In this document: piece by piece, positions 1-8,228 of the stretch
Numbering within the stretch: the stretch's first letter is position 1
Layout of the letters: each line of letters opens with the position of its first letter
Position numbers and translations under genes: made by a program
The notes under the pieces: model-generated
Seen by the model: only the letters and a program-made list of their open reading frames with translations
What the model was told of the DNA's origin: nothing
Databases searched by the model: none
Assembly: GCA_023444095.1 (NCBI GenBank)
Contig: JAEZRP010000037.1
Location: 1-64,000, forward strand
DNA length: 64,000 nucleotides
Source: Bacillota bacterium
GTDB lineage: Bacteria; Bacillota; Clostridia; Christensenellales; Aristaeellaceae
Direction of reading: 5' to 3'

Positions 1-217
1 CCTCAAACGCGCCGCCCTCGAGGTACTCGGCCGAGCGGTCGTCTGCGACCTTAGGGTTCACCGGCAGGCGCTCCGCCACCGGTGCAAGCGCCCCGGACGC
101 GACCTGCGCGTCGAACATCGGCGCCTGTGCGTAGCTCATCCCCTCGGCCCACCCGCCGATGCTCATGAGCGTCGCAAGCAAAAGAACAGCCGTCAGGGAT
201 GCCAGAATTCGCTTCAT
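1..217 (-). CDS. Peptide ABC transporter substrate-binding protein, N-terminus (cut by window edge)
   Basis: Only the first 72 codons are in the window. The start is ATG at 217, preceded by a strong AAAGGAGGAG ribosome binding site. Residues 1-25 form a classic Sec signal peptide: MKR, then a leucine/alanine-rich core, then GGWAEG. The mature start contains SYAQAPMFDAQVASGALAPV followed by ERLPVNP. That pattern, in which the chain begins by naming a short helix and then PVxERLP, is familiar from family 5 oligopeptide-binding proteins of Firmicutes and Thermotogae. The protein would bind peptides or oligosaccharides outside the membrane for an ABC importer whose permeases must lie left of the window. 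The family call rests on this short stretch only. Confidence 0.6.
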   Translation of the reverse strand, partial: MKRILASLTAVLLLATLMSIGGWAEGMSYAQAPMFDAQVASGALAPVAERLPVNPKVADDRSAEYLEGGAFE

Positions 218-245
218 GGAATCACTCCTCCTTTGTCGTAAACAC

Positions 246-274
246 ATATTAACCGAAACAAAAACCAAAAACAA
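246..274 (-). promoter_or_regulatory. Promoter for the binding-protein gene
   Basis: On the minus strand, TTGTTT (269-274) and TAATAT (246-251) are separated by 17 bp, about 29 bp upstream of the start codon at 217. The surroundings are much more AT-rich than the flanking genes. Confidence 0.5.
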
Positions 275-396
275 CGGTAATTTGCTGTATTTGAAGCGAT
301 TGTTCCAATCACGGACACGCGATAAAATCACGCATTATAATGAAAATAAAATCGGGCTGGTCAAATTGGCATGCGCGCTTTGCCCTATTTGCACGC

Positions 397-425
397 TGGA
401 CAGCCCGCCTTTGCGCGCTTATAAT
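397..425 (+). promoter_or_regulatory. Promoter candidate for the sulfatase-araC pair
   Basis: TGGACA (397-402) and TATAAT (420-425) are spaced by exactly 17 bp, 120 bp upstream of the sulfatase start. A second TATAAT lies at 336-341 without a good -35. The 218-544 gap otherwise holds only the divergent promoter at 246-274 and no gene. Confidence 0.55.
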
Positions 426-544
426 AAAATGGAACCGGATGGAGGCAGGCGGCGCGAGGCGAGGATCGGCGGACGAATGGCGTCGATCGCCGGATGAAAC
501 GCGTAAAGGCGTGCGGTATACTGCGCGTGAAAGGGTGAAGACGC

Positions 545-1903
545 ATGCGCAGACCGAACATCCTGTTTATCCTCTCCGACCAGCATCGGTTCGACTGCCT
601 CGGGCCAAGCGCCCCGGCGCGCACGCCGAACCTCGACCGCCTCGCCGCGGAGGGCGTCCGGTTTGATGAGGCGTACACGCCGCTCCCGAGCTGCTGCCCC
701 GCGCGGGCATCCCTCCTGACCGGACTTCGGCCCGAGGCCTTTGGCGAGCTCTGGAATTACGACATCACGCTACCCGTCCCCTGCCTCACCCCGGATGTCC
801 CTACGTGGCCGCACGCGCTCCGGGACGCGGGCTACCGGACGCGCTTTATCGGAAAATGGCACGTTTCGCCCGATCATCCCCCCACAGACTTCGGCTACGA
901 GACCTGTTTCGGCGCGGACGTGCTGCCGGACGGCGCGGGGCGGCGCGTCGAGGACCTTCGCCCCGCGGACTGGTTCGGGCGCGCCGTGGACGGCCCCATC
1001 GAAGAACTCGAAACCCATCGGCTCGCGGCGCGTGCGTGCGCGGAAATTGAGGAGCTTTCGGCGGGCGGCGCGCCCTGGCACATCCAGCTCAACTTCCCGC
1101 AGCCGCACCCCCCCTACCTCCCGCACCTCGCCTTCCGCGAACCGTACCGGACCGCGCCGGCCTGGGGCGGATGCGCCGACGGCCTCTGCGGAAAGCCTGC
1201 CATCCAGCGGCGCATGGCCGAGAACTGGGGCCTCGCCGACGTGAGCGAAGCCGACTGGGAAAACGCGCGCGCGAACTATCTGGCGGTAATCTCGCAGATG
1301 GATGACGCGATCGGCATGGTGCTGGACGCGCTCGACGCGGCGGGGGCAAAGGACGACACGCTGGTCATCTACTCGTCCGACCACGGGGACATGTGCGGCA
1401 GCCACGGCATGTTTGACAAGCACTACAACCTCTACGACGACATCGTTCGCGTGCCGCTCCTCCTAAGCTGGCCCGGACACATCCCGGCGGGTGCGCGGCG
1501 GAATGAGATGCTCGTTCACGCGCTGTCCCTTCCCGCCGCGATCCTGGAGGCGGCAGGCGCCGACGCGTGTCTCCCCGGGCGGAGTCTCCTTCCCCTCGCG
1601 CTGGGCGGGGCATGCGAATGGCCGGAACGGGTGATGAGCTCGTTCAACGGCCAGCAGTTCGGGCTATACACTCTGCGGATGCTCCGCACGCGCGAGCTGA
1701 AGTACGTCTGGCATCCGACGGGCGAGGATGAATTGTATGACATGGCGCGCGATCCCCACGAACTCAGAAACGTCGCGGGGGACGCGGGGTATGCCGAAAG
1801 ATTATGCGATATGAGAAAACAGCTGCTCGACGAACTGACGGAGGCGAACGACGGTCTTGTAAAGGGGCACTGGTTAAAATGGCAGCTTACGAAGGCGCGC
1901 TGA
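545..1903 (+). CDS. Sulfatase (family S1, formylglycine-dependent)
   Basis: This is a 452-residue arylsulfatase-type hydrolase that would remove sulfate esters from a carbohydrate or aromatic substrate. The N-terminus has the alkaline-phosphatase-fold metal site (NILFILSDQHR, Asp12). The sulfatase signature C-x-P-x-R is at residues 50-54 (CCPAR), with Cys50 the predicted formylglycine. Later, YSSDHGDMCGSHG supplies the second metal-binding Asp/His pair, and KWH is a conserved substrate-pocket motif. No signal peptide is visible, so the enzyme is probably cytoplasmic. It overlaps the following AraC gene by 25 bp, so the two are likely co-transcribed. A matching anaerobic sulfatase-maturating enzyme is not in the window. 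The substrate cannot be read from the sequence. Confidence 0.9.
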   Translation: MRRPNILFILSDQHRFDCLGPSAPARTPNLDRLAAEGVRFDEAYTPLPSCCPARASLLTGLRPEAFGELWNYDITLPVPCLTPDVPTWPHALRDAGYRTRFIGKWHVSPDHPPTDFGYETCFGADVLPDGAGRRVEDLRPADWFGRAVDGPIEELETHRLAARACAEIEELSAGGAPWHIQLNFPQPHPPYLPHLAFREPYRTAPAWGGCADGLCGKPAIQRRMAENWGLADVSEADWENARANYLAVISQMDDAIGMVLDALDAAGAKDDTLVIYSSDHGDMCGSHGMFDKHYNLYDDIVRVPLLLSWPGHIPAGARRNEMLVHALSLPAAILEAAGADACLPGRSLLPLALGGACEWPERVMSSFNGQQFGLYTLRMLRTRELKYVWHPTGEDELYDMARDPHELRNVAGDAGYAERLCDMRKQLLDELTEANDGLVKGHWLKWQLTKAR

Positions 1904-2835
1904 ACGATCCCGTCCTCTCCTCGAAGCAATGCTTCGGAGGCCCGCTCGGCGTGTACTACAGTCGGTTCTACGAGCGCGATTCCGCGCCGGGAGCGCACGT
2001 GCACGGCATGGGCAGGCGGCTTCACAGCCACTCGTTCATCGAGATCGCCTACGTCGCTGGCGGGCGAGGCGTGCAGCGCATTGGCGGACGCACGTTCGGC
2101 GTCGTGGAAGGCGACCTGTTCATCCTTCCGGCGGGCATCGCCCACATGTTCATGGCGGGCGATCCGGACGAGCGGCTCCGGATCGCGAACCTCGGTTTTC
2201 CTCCGGAAACGCTCTATCGGCTCTTTGACTTCTATCCGCGGCTGTGCGTGCTCGAGCCGCTGTTCGACCCGTCCAACTGCCGCCCCGCCGAGGACGCGCT
2301 CCCCTGCGGCATCCGCGTGGAGGGAAGATCGCGCGACGCGATCACCGGCCTCTTGGACGGAATCTACCGCGAGAGCGGAAGCATGCGGCAGGACGCGCAG
2401 GACATGTGCGTCATGCTGCTCTCTCAGCTTCTGATGGTGATCGCGCGCGCGGCGGCGGCGGGCTCCGAAATGCTTGGACGGCGCGAGCGCACCGGTTCCA
2501 TCGTCCGGAGTGCGATCTCGCTCATCAACAAACGGTACCGGGAAAGACTCACGATCGCGGAGATCGCCGCCCGCTCGTTCGTCTGCCCGCAGCACCTTTC
2601 GCGCGAATTCAAGCGCGCCACGGGGATGAGCGTTCTCAAATACATCCAGCACCTGCGCGTTCAGGAAGCCGCGTCAAGGCTCGCCGACTCGGACATGACG
2701 GTCGAAGAGATCGCCGCGCACGTGGGCTATGGCGACGCGGCGTTCTTCATCCGCGTATTCGCGGAGCATACGGGGATGACGCCGGGCAGATACCGCGGAG
2801 AACATCAGGGGGGCCCGCTTGCCGGGTCCCCCTGA
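1879..2835 (+). CDS. AraC-family transcriptional regulator
   Basis: The 318-residue protein has an N-terminal cupin-like sensor domain (HSFIEIAYVAGGRG around residues 45-60, then a GDLFILPAG turn). Two C-terminal helix-turn-helix units follow (LTIAEIAARSFVCPQHLSRE, then MTVEEIAAHVGYGDAAFF with the family ending GMTPGRYR). The ATG at 1879 is chosen because AAAGGGG lies upstream and it leaves only a 25-bp overlap with the sulfatase; an earlier in-frame ATG at 1804 would sit deep in that gene. The overlap suggests the regulator controls its own operon in response to a sugar released by or related to the sulfatase substrate (inference). The 3' end is embedded in a large hairpin. Confidence 0.9.
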   Translation: MAAYEGALNDPVLSSKQCFGGPLGVYYSRFYERDSAPGAHVHGMGRRLHSHSFIEIAYVAGGRGVQRIGGRTFGVVEGDLFILPAGIAHMFMAGDPDERLRIANLGFPPETLYRLFDFYPRLCVLEPLFDPSNCRPAEDALPCGIRVEGRSRDAITGLLDGIYRESGSMRQDAQDMCVMLLSQLLMVIARAAAAGSEMLGRRERTGSIVRSAISLINKRYRERLTIAEIAARSFVCPQHLSREFKRATGMSVLKYIQHLRVQEAASRLADSDMTVEEIAAHVGYGDAAFFIRVFAEHTGMTPGRYRGEHQGGPLAGSP

Positions 2836-2840
2836 TGTTC
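2800..2840. terminator. Perfect hairpin between convergent genes
   Basis: GAACATCAGGGGG pairs with CCCCCTGATGTTC, and an inner CCCG/CGGG extends the stem to about 18 bp with a 5-nt loop. It spans the araC stop codon and ends 7 bp before the stop of the opposing LRR gene. No long T-run follows on either strand, so it may block read-through in both directions rather than act as a textbook terminator. Confidence 0.6.
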
Positions 2841-2846
2841 TCTCCC

Positions 2847-4643
2847 TCATTGCTTCAGCTCGAAGTCCTTCTCGGTCAAGTTCGGAACAATATCCGCGAG
2901 GGTCGAGTAGTCATCCGACGGATTCTCCGAGACGCGGAGGATCCGCAGGTTCTCGAGATCCGCGAGGGGACCGAAGTCCTCGATCCGGTTTCCCTTGAGA
3001 TCGAGCTCGACGAGATTCACCATGCCCGCGAGCGGCGAGAGGTCCGAAATTTCGTTGTACTGCAGCGAGACGTACCTGAGCGCGGGCATCGGCTGAAGCG
3101 GCGCAAGGTCGGAAATTTTGTTGAAGCCGAGGTTGATCCGCTCGAGCTTCGTCAGTCCGGTGAGCGGCGAAAGGTCGGAGACGAGATTCGCGTTGATGTA
3201 AAGGGTTTCGAGGTTGGGGAAGTGCGCGAGGGGCGAGAGGTCCGTAAACTGCGAACCCTCGATCTTGTCGTTGAAGAGCTCGAGTGCTGTCACGACGTAG
3301 GCGTCCCGAAGGGTGATCGGGCGGCCTTGGATGTTCAGGGCCGCGCGCAGCGCCTTCTCGAACTGCGGGTCCTTGATCTCGATCGGGTCGTCGGGGATTC
3401 CCTCGGCGGAGATAAAATGAAAGTCCCGATGGACGAGGTTCGGGTAGATCGCCGCGAGGGGTGAAAAGTCCGCGACGGGATTGTCGCCCAATTCCAGAGA
3501 CGTGAGCTTCGTCATTCCCGCGAGCGGGCGCACATCCATGATCTCGTTCGTATAGAGGGAAAGCTCCGACAGGTTCGCGAGCCCCGCGAGCGGCGAGAGG
3601 TCGGAAATCTTGTTCTGTCCCAGCTTGAGAATGGCGAGGTCCGCGATCCCCGCGAGGGGGGACAGGTCCGCGATCTTGTTGCTGGTCGCGTCAAGGATTT
3701 TGAGCTTGTACATCTCCGCGAGCGGGGAAAGGTCTGAAACCGCATTCATCGCGACCTCGAGCTTCACCAGGTTCGGGAAATACCGCAGATCGGAAAGGCC
3801 GAAAATGATCTCCTCCTCGGGGACCTCGCCCTCCGGGTAGTCCCAGTTCGCGAAGCAGAGCTCGCGGACTTCGGCAAGCTCGGAGGCGTAGATGTCCCCC
3901 TCCGGCCGGTCGAGCTGTCTGCGCAGCTTGCGCTCGAACGCCGCATCGAAGAATGTCACGGGACCGTCCTCGAACCCCTCCTCCGCCTTGGGCTTGTCCG
4001 CGAGGATCGGCTGGCCGTCCAGTGAAAAATCCTTCTCGGCGATGCCGTCATAGATCGCCGCGAGGGGCGAGAAGTCCGCGATGGGGTTGTCGTGCAGCTC
4101 GAGGATCCTGAGCTTCGTGAGGTTCGAAAGCGGGGTGACGTCCGAGACGTTGTTCGAAAACACCGAGAACGTCTCAAGATGAACGAGGTTTGCGACGGGC
4201 GCGAGGTCTGAAATATCGTTCTCCCAGAACACCGCCCAGGTGAGCTGCGTCATGTCCGCAAGGGGCGAAAGGTCGGTGATCCGGTTCATCGGCGCCTCTA
4301 AGTAGTAGAGCTTGTCAAGCGGCGCGAGCGGCGAAAGGTCGGAGACGGCGTTCTTGCCAATGTCAAGCCGTTCAAGGTTCGGGAAGTACTTGAGGTCGGT
4401 CAGGTCGCGAATCTTCTCCTCCTCGGGGATCTCGCCGGGATAGTCGAAGTTCGCGAAGAGAAGCTCGGTGATCGGCATGAGCTCGGAGGCGAGAATGTCC
4501 CCCTCCGGCCGATCCAGCATCTTGCGCACTCTCTTTTCAAACATGGGGTCCTGAAACGCCACTGCCCCGTCCAACTCCGCGAGGGCCCCCGCGGCCGCAA
4601 GCAGCAGGACGACCGCCGCCAGCAGGGCCAGATACCTCCTCAT
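2847..4643 (-). CDS. Secreted leucine-rich-repeat (internalin-like) protein
   Basis: The 598-residue protein starts at ATG 4643 behind GGAGGAAAGGGAT; an upstream in-frame ATG lacks such a site. MRRYLALLAAVVLLLAAAGA is a signal peptide. The rest consists of three homologous blocks. Each opens with a motif like DPMFEKRVRKMLDRPEGDI, continues through YFPNLERLDIGKNAVSDLSPL, and runs into 22-residue SDS22/internalin-type leucine-rich repeats (xLSPLAxLxxLxxLxLxxNxIxD). There is no LPxTG sorting motif and no C-terminal transmembrane segment, so it is probably released or retained non-covalently. A role in protein-protein binding at the cell surface is inferred from the fold; the partner is unknown. 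Confidence 0.85.
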   Translation of the reverse strand: MRRYLALLAAVVLLLAAAGALAELDGAVAFQDPMFEKRVRKMLDRPEGDILASELMPITELLFANFDYPGEIPEEEKIRDLTDLKYFPNLERLDIGKNAVSDLSPLAPLDKLYYLEAPMNRITDLSPLADMTQLTWAVFWENDISDLAPVANLVHLETFSVFSNNVSDVTPLSNLTKLRILELHDNPIADFSPLAAIYDGIAEKDFSLDGQPILADKPKAEEGFEDGPVTFFDAAFERKLRRQLDRPEGDIYASELAEVRELCFANWDYPEGEVPEEEIIFGLSDLRYFPNLVKLEVAMNAVSDLSPLAEMYKLKILDATSNKIADLSPLAGIADLAILKLGQNKISDLSPLAGLANLSELSLYTNEIMDVRPLAGMTKLTSLELGDNPVADFSPLAAIYPNLVHRDFHFISAEGIPDDPIEIKDPQFEKALRAALNIQGRPITLRDAYVVTALELFNDKIEGSQFTDLSPLAHFPNLETLYINANLVSDLSPLTGLTKLERINLGFNKISDLAPLQPMPALRYVSLQYNEISDLSPLAGMVNLVELDLKGNRIEDFGPLADLENLRILRVSENPSDDYSTLADIVPNLTEKDFELKQ

Positions 4644-4742
4644 ATCCCTTTCCTCCATTCGTCCCGTTGACAAAGTGTCAATTTTCCAATTGAATGAGAA
4701 CGGGCCGCGCGTATCGGTCGGATATTCGCGTGCCCGTGCTAT

Positions 4743-4771
4743 ATTTTACATAATTTTCATCAAAAACGCAA
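4743..4771 (-). promoter_or_regulatory. Promoter of the LRR gene
   Basis: On the minus strand TTGCGT (4766-4771) and TAAAAT (4743-4748) are spaced 17 bp. The leader of about 90 nt contains a palindrome, TTGACA-aag-TGTCAA (4667-4681), that could be an operator or hairpin. Confidence 0.55.
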
Positions 4772-4815
4772 TATGCGATCTTCACACGTCATCTGAAAAA
4801 CGAACAGGTCCGTTG

Positions 4816-6048
4816 CTACTCCCCGCTCTTTTTAACCTCCTCGTACGCGCTCTTTGCGGATTTCACGTCGGCGGATGTGACCTCGGCGGAGGAATAGCGG
4901 GCCCTGATGTACAACTCGCGCAGCGCGGAGAGGGAGGGCGTGCGGAAGACGCCGCCCGCCTGATCGTTGATTTCGCGGGAATTGAGGTGCTCGCCCGCAC
5001 CGATGCCGCGTACGTCGCAAAGCTTCAGGAACTTGCGATAGTAATGGCGCACGCGGTCGCGGGGCGCGCGGGTAAGCTTCCGGCCGCCGTCCTTTCCGGG
5101 GTCGTCGAGGGATTCGCGTTCGTCTTCAAACTTGTTGTCCTCCCCGTGCCGCCCGGCCTTCATGAGCGCGCGGAAGAGAAGCACCACCACCAGAACGACG
5201 ATGGCGACGGCGATGCCGATAAGCACGTATGTCAGGATCCGGGTGGTGAGGTTGTCGCTCTGGGCGTACTCCTGCGCGGTCTGCTCGCCCTGCTGGATGG
5301 CCTCGCCCAGGTCGTCCATCTGCGAGAGGTTGAGGTTCTCCACGTTGAAATCAATGCCGGAAAAGATTTTGTTCAGAAGCCACGCGAGGCCGCCGAAGAC
5401 GTAGACGATGCCGGTCAGAATCGGCCGCAGCACGAAGCGGATGACAAGCCCCAGCAGGAACCGGAACGCCATGAGCATGTACCCGCTCGAGAGCAGGTAG
5501 CCCGCGCCGCAAAGAAGCAGCATCTCGCCGACGTTCATGAACCGGAAACGTCGGTCGGTCAGCACCTTCTCGTTGTGCCGGAGCATGCGCAGGAGCATCA
5601 CCGTGAGGACGAGGAAGAAGAAAAAGTATGGCAGCATGACGTCGACAAGGCCGCGCCAGTTGTTGGCGATCACCATGACGAGAACCGGGAAGACCGTCAC
5701 CTTCAGGCAGGTGTAGAACCGCGTGAGCATCTCGTCGTAGCCGATCTCATAATTCCGGCGCAAGGCGACGAAGCCGACGTAGAGGATCATCGGCACGGTG
5801 ACGATCATGTCCGCCGTGTGTGCCGCGAACGGGAAGCATCCGGCGCAAAGGAGGAGGGGCAGAAAGCGAAGCCACGACCGCTTTTTGCACTTCGAGAAGA
5901 GAAGGCGCGAAAAGTACGCCGCGACGGAGGCGATCAAAGGACTCGTCACCAGAAGTCCGCTATGCGGCGCGGCGGACGTGACGGACGAGATCGCGAACAT
6001 GAAAAAGCAAAGGTCCGTGAGGATCTTGAGGGCGAAAACGAGGTTCAT
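4816..6048 (-). CDS. Membrane protein with C-terminal DUF4129 domain
   Basis: The 410-residue protein has about six hydrophobic segments in the first 230 residues, a long extracytoplasmic loop (FSGIDFNVENLNLSQMDD), and another membrane helix near 270-290 (TRILTYVLIGIAVAIVV). The cytoplasmic tail ends in the DUF4129 signature LRELYIRARYSS followed by SADVKSAKSAYEEVK. It overlaps the DUF58 gene by 4 bp (ATGA) and is the last gene of a MoxR-DUF58-DUF4129 operon. In related bacteria such operons also encode a transglutaminase fused to DUF4129; that enzyme domain is missing here. A role in envelope protein assembly is inferred from the operon type; the biochemical function is unknown. Confidence 0.8.
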   Translation of the reverse strand: MNLVFALKILTDLCFFMFAISSVTSAAPHSGLLVTSPLIASVAAYFSRLLFSKCKKRSWLRFLPLLLCAGCFPFAAHTADMIVTVPMILYVGFVALRRNYEIGYDEMLTRFYTCLKVTVFPVLVMVIANNWRGLVDVMLPYFFFFLVLTVMLLRMLRHNEKVLTDRRFRFMNVGEMLLLCGAGYLLSSGYMLMAFRFLLGLVIRFVLRPILTGIVYVFGGLAWLLNKIFSGIDFNVENLNLSQMDDLGEAIQQGEQTAQEYAQSDNLTTRILTYVLIGIAVAIVVLVVVLLFRALMKAGRHGEDNKFEDERESLDDPGKDGGRKLTRAPRDRVRHYYRKFLKLCDVRGIGAGEHLNSREINDQAGGVFRTPSLSALRELYIRARYSSAEVTSADVKSAKSAYEEVKKSGE

Positions 6049-7115
6049 TCTGCCACCTCCTCGGCGGCGATCACGAGCACGTTCGCGGCGGTACGGTCGC
6101 GCAGCACGGAAAGAAGATCGTCCGGAATGTCAAGGGCGGTCGGCGTGACGAATATGTGAGCGCGCCCGCTCTCGGCGCGGCGCACCGCGCCGTCGACAAG
6201 CGTCCGCGCGTTGCCGCGGCTGGCATAGGTCCCGCGGCCGAGGCCCTCCAGAATAGTCGCGAGGTGCGCTCCGCCGAGTCCGTTGGAAACGTACGCCCAC
6301 GCGCCCGTCATGTTGACCGCGACGGCGTTTGTGAGGAAGGAATACTGAATGTGCCTTTCCTCGAGCGTCTCGCACACGTCGCGGACGATGGAGTAGCACT
6401 TCTCCATGAGCGGGTGCGCCAGATAGCTATAGAGTTTCGTTTCGATGTTGAGCACGACCGTCACGGTGAGTTCCAGCGTGTGGTCGTAGTTTTTGACCAT
6501 CATCTGGCCCATGCGCGCGGTGACGGGCCACGAGATCTGCTTCATGGGCTCGCGCCCGGTGTACTCTCGGAAGCCCAGCGTCAAAACCGGGTCCTCGAGG
6601 ATGAACCGGCGGACGGAGATGTCGCCTAGAAATCCGCCGAGCGTCTCGTCGAGGCGCTTTGATTCGAGCCTTTTGGGCAGGACCACCGCCTCGCGCAGCC
6701 GCGGGAAATACTTGGGCCGCTCGCTGAGCCCCAGAAAGTCGCCGCCATAGAGCGTCGCGCCGTTGAAGGTGTAGCGTCCGCGCGCGCCGAGCGAGGCTGC
6801 GATCCTGCGCGTCATGCGCTGGCGGGGCATCATGTAGATGGTCGAGTTGATGCGCGCGCGGTTCTCGTCGAAGCCGACGGTATACATCCGGGCGCTCACG
6901 CCCAGTACGCGGGGCACGTCCTCCGAAAGCTTGATAAAGGGAATGAACCGCCGGGAGGAGTTGCGCACGGCCGTCACGATCTCGAAGGATTCCCCGATCT
7001 CGACCAGCGCGCGCGAAAGCTGCTGGTCGTACACAACGCCGTCCAGCGAATGCTCGATCGACCATCGCTCCACGAGAAACGCGACGGCGAGAATTAAGAT
7101 GAAAAAGACGATCAT
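6045..7115 (-). CDS. DUF58-domain protein
   Basis: This 356-residue protein has one or two N-terminal membrane helices (MIVFFILILAVAFLVE) and an immunoglobulin-like extracytoplasmic segment. The DUF58 core follows, recognisable by the DPVLTLGFREYTGREPMKQI-type stretch around residues 195-215, in which an R-x-Y-x2-G-x-P motif leads into a von Willebrand A-like fold. It overlaps the MoxR gene upstream and the DUF4129 gene downstream by 4 bp each, so translation is likely coupled. DUF58 proteins accompany MoxR ATPases and are thought to act with them in folding or metal loading of partner proteins; the client here is unknown. Confidence 0.85.
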   Translation of the reverse strand: MIVFFILILAVAFLVERWSIEHSLDGVVYDQQLSRALVEIGESFEIVTAVRNSSRRFIPFIKLSEDVPRVLGVSARMYTVGFDENRARINSTIYMMPRQRMTRRIAASLGARGRYTFNGATLYGGDFLGLSERPKYFPRLREAVVLPKRLESKRLDETLGGFLGDISVRRFILEDPVLTLGFREYTGREPMKQISWPVTARMGQMMVKNYDHTLELTVTVVLNIETKLYSYLAHPLMEKCYSIVRDVCETLEERHIQYSFLTNAVAVNMTGAWAYVSNGLGGAHLATILEGLGRGTYASRGNARTLVDGAVRRAESGRAHIFVTPTALDIPDDLLSVLRDRTAANVLVIAAEEVAE

Positions 7116-8059
7116 TCTCTCTTTTCCAGCGGCACCGGCACCTCGTCAATCATGCGGTTCAATAGAAGCTCCGCGTCCTTGCCGCGCGCGCCGCTCCCGG
7201 AAACGATGCGGTGGGCGAGAACCGGCTTCGCCACGTCGCGGATATCCTCCGGAATGACGTATTCCCGGCCCGCGAACGCTGCGTTCACCTGGCACGCCTT
7301 GTAGAGCGCGAGTGCGCCGCGCGTGGAAACGCCGGTGATGAACGCGGATTCTCCGCGCGTCTTTTCCACGAGGTCCATGAGGTAGCCCTGCACGTCGGGG
7401 GCGAACTCTACCTCGCGGAAGTGCGCCTTGACGTAGTCCGTCTCCTCCTTCGAAACGACCGGGGAGAGGGCCTCGATGATGTCGATGGTCGATTCCCTGC
7501 CGAGCATGGTCAGCTCCTGCTGGCGCGTCATGTAGCCGAGGGAGAGCCGCATGAAGAAGCGGTCGATCTGCGCCTCCGGCAGCGGGAAGGTGCCATAGCT
7601 CTCAAGCGGATTCTGGGTCGCCATGACCATGAAGTCGCGCCCGAGGGGATAGGTCACGCCGTCGACCGAGATCTGGCGCTCCTCCATCGCCTCGAGAAGC
7701 GAGGACTGCGTGCGCGGCGTCGCGCGGTTGATTTCGTCCGCGAGCACGACGTCCGAGAACAGCGGGCCTTTCCGGAACTCGAACTCGCCGTGCTTCTGGT
7801 TATAAAAGTTAATGCCCGTGAGGTCGGAAGGCAGAAGGTCGGGGGTGAACTGGATGCGCCGGAACTCCCCGCCAACCGACCTCGAAAATGCGCGCAGGAG
7901 CATCGTCTTGCCGGTTCCCGGTACGTCTTCCAGAAGCACGTGGCCGGAGCAGACGTAGCAGTTGACGACCATCCCGATCTCTCGCTCCTTGCCCACGATC
8001 GCCTTTGAGACCGAACCCACAATTTTGTCCTTATATTCCGTAAATCGTTTGATATCCAC
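7112..8059 (-). CDS. MoxR-family AAA+ ATPase
   Basis: The protein has 315 residues from the GTG at 8059, preceded by AAGGGCGG. Walker A is EDVPGTGKT (residues 44-52), Walker B is VVLADEINRA, sensor 1 is VMATQNP, and a sensor 2/lid region follows with STRGALALYKA. These are the hallmarks of MoxR chaperone-like ATPases. The reading frame is open upstream to a TTG at 8122, but the -10 box of the operon promoter (8106-8111) lies inside that extension, so the GTG start is the supported one. It is the first gene of the MoxR-DUF58-DUF4129 operon and probably remodels or activates a partner protein at the membrane (family knowledge). Confidence 0.92.
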   Translation of the reverse strand: MDIKRFTEYKDKIVGSVSKAIVGKEREIGMVVNCYVCSGHVLLEDVPGTGKTMLLRAFSRSVGGEFRRIQFTPDLLPSDLTGINFYNQKHGEFEFRKGPLFSDVVLADEINRATPRTQSSLLEAMEERQISVDGVTYPLGRDFMVMATQNPLESYGTFPLPEAQIDRFFMRLSLGYMTRQQELTMLGRESTIDIIEALSPVVSKEETDYVKAHFREVEFAPDVQGYLMDLVEKTRGESAFITGVSTRGALALYKACQVNAAFAGREYVIPEDIRDVAKPVLAHRIVSGSGARGKDAELLLNRMIDEVPVPLEKRE

Positions 8060-8105
8060 GATTGCGCCGCCCTTCAATGTAAAAACGATGTTGCCTAATA
8101 TTGTA

Positions 8106-8135
8106 ATCATATTATATAACAAAAGTCCATGTCAA
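8106..8135 (-). promoter_or_regulatory. Promoter of the MoxR operon
   Basis: TTGACA (8130-8135) and TATGAT (8106-8111) on the minus strand with an 18-bp spacer form a near-consensus sigma-70 promoter. Its position decides the MoxR start codon. Confidence 0.75.
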
Positions 8136-8176
8136 GCGGAATTCGGCTATGTTAAAAAATAGTTCACTTTTCCGGG

Positions 8177-8205
8177 TTGCGGGCGGGTGAAAGAACTGTT
8201 ATAAT
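8177..8205 (+). promoter_or_regulatory. Promoter of the small secreted-protein gene
   Basis: TTGCGG (8177-8182) and TATAAT (8200-8205) are separated by 17 bp, and the start codon follows 24 bp later behind CGGAGGT (8216-8222). It is divergent from the MoxR promoter. Confidence 0.7.
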
Positions 8206-8228
8206 TTTGACAGAACGGAGGTATGCGG

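Noticed and set aside
1516..2652. Long antisense frame over sulfatase and araC
   Set aside because: Shadow of high third-position GC; no start signal and no recognisable domain.
2900..4600. Regular repeats in DNA that could suggest a CRISPR or tandem array
   Set aside because: They are codons of leucine-rich repeats in a continuous reading frame, with no constant repeat-spacer pattern.
8060..8122. Longer MoxR N-terminus from TTG 8122
   Set aside because: The extension overlaps the promoter -10 box, so it would not be transcribed; the GTG at 8059 has a ribosome site.
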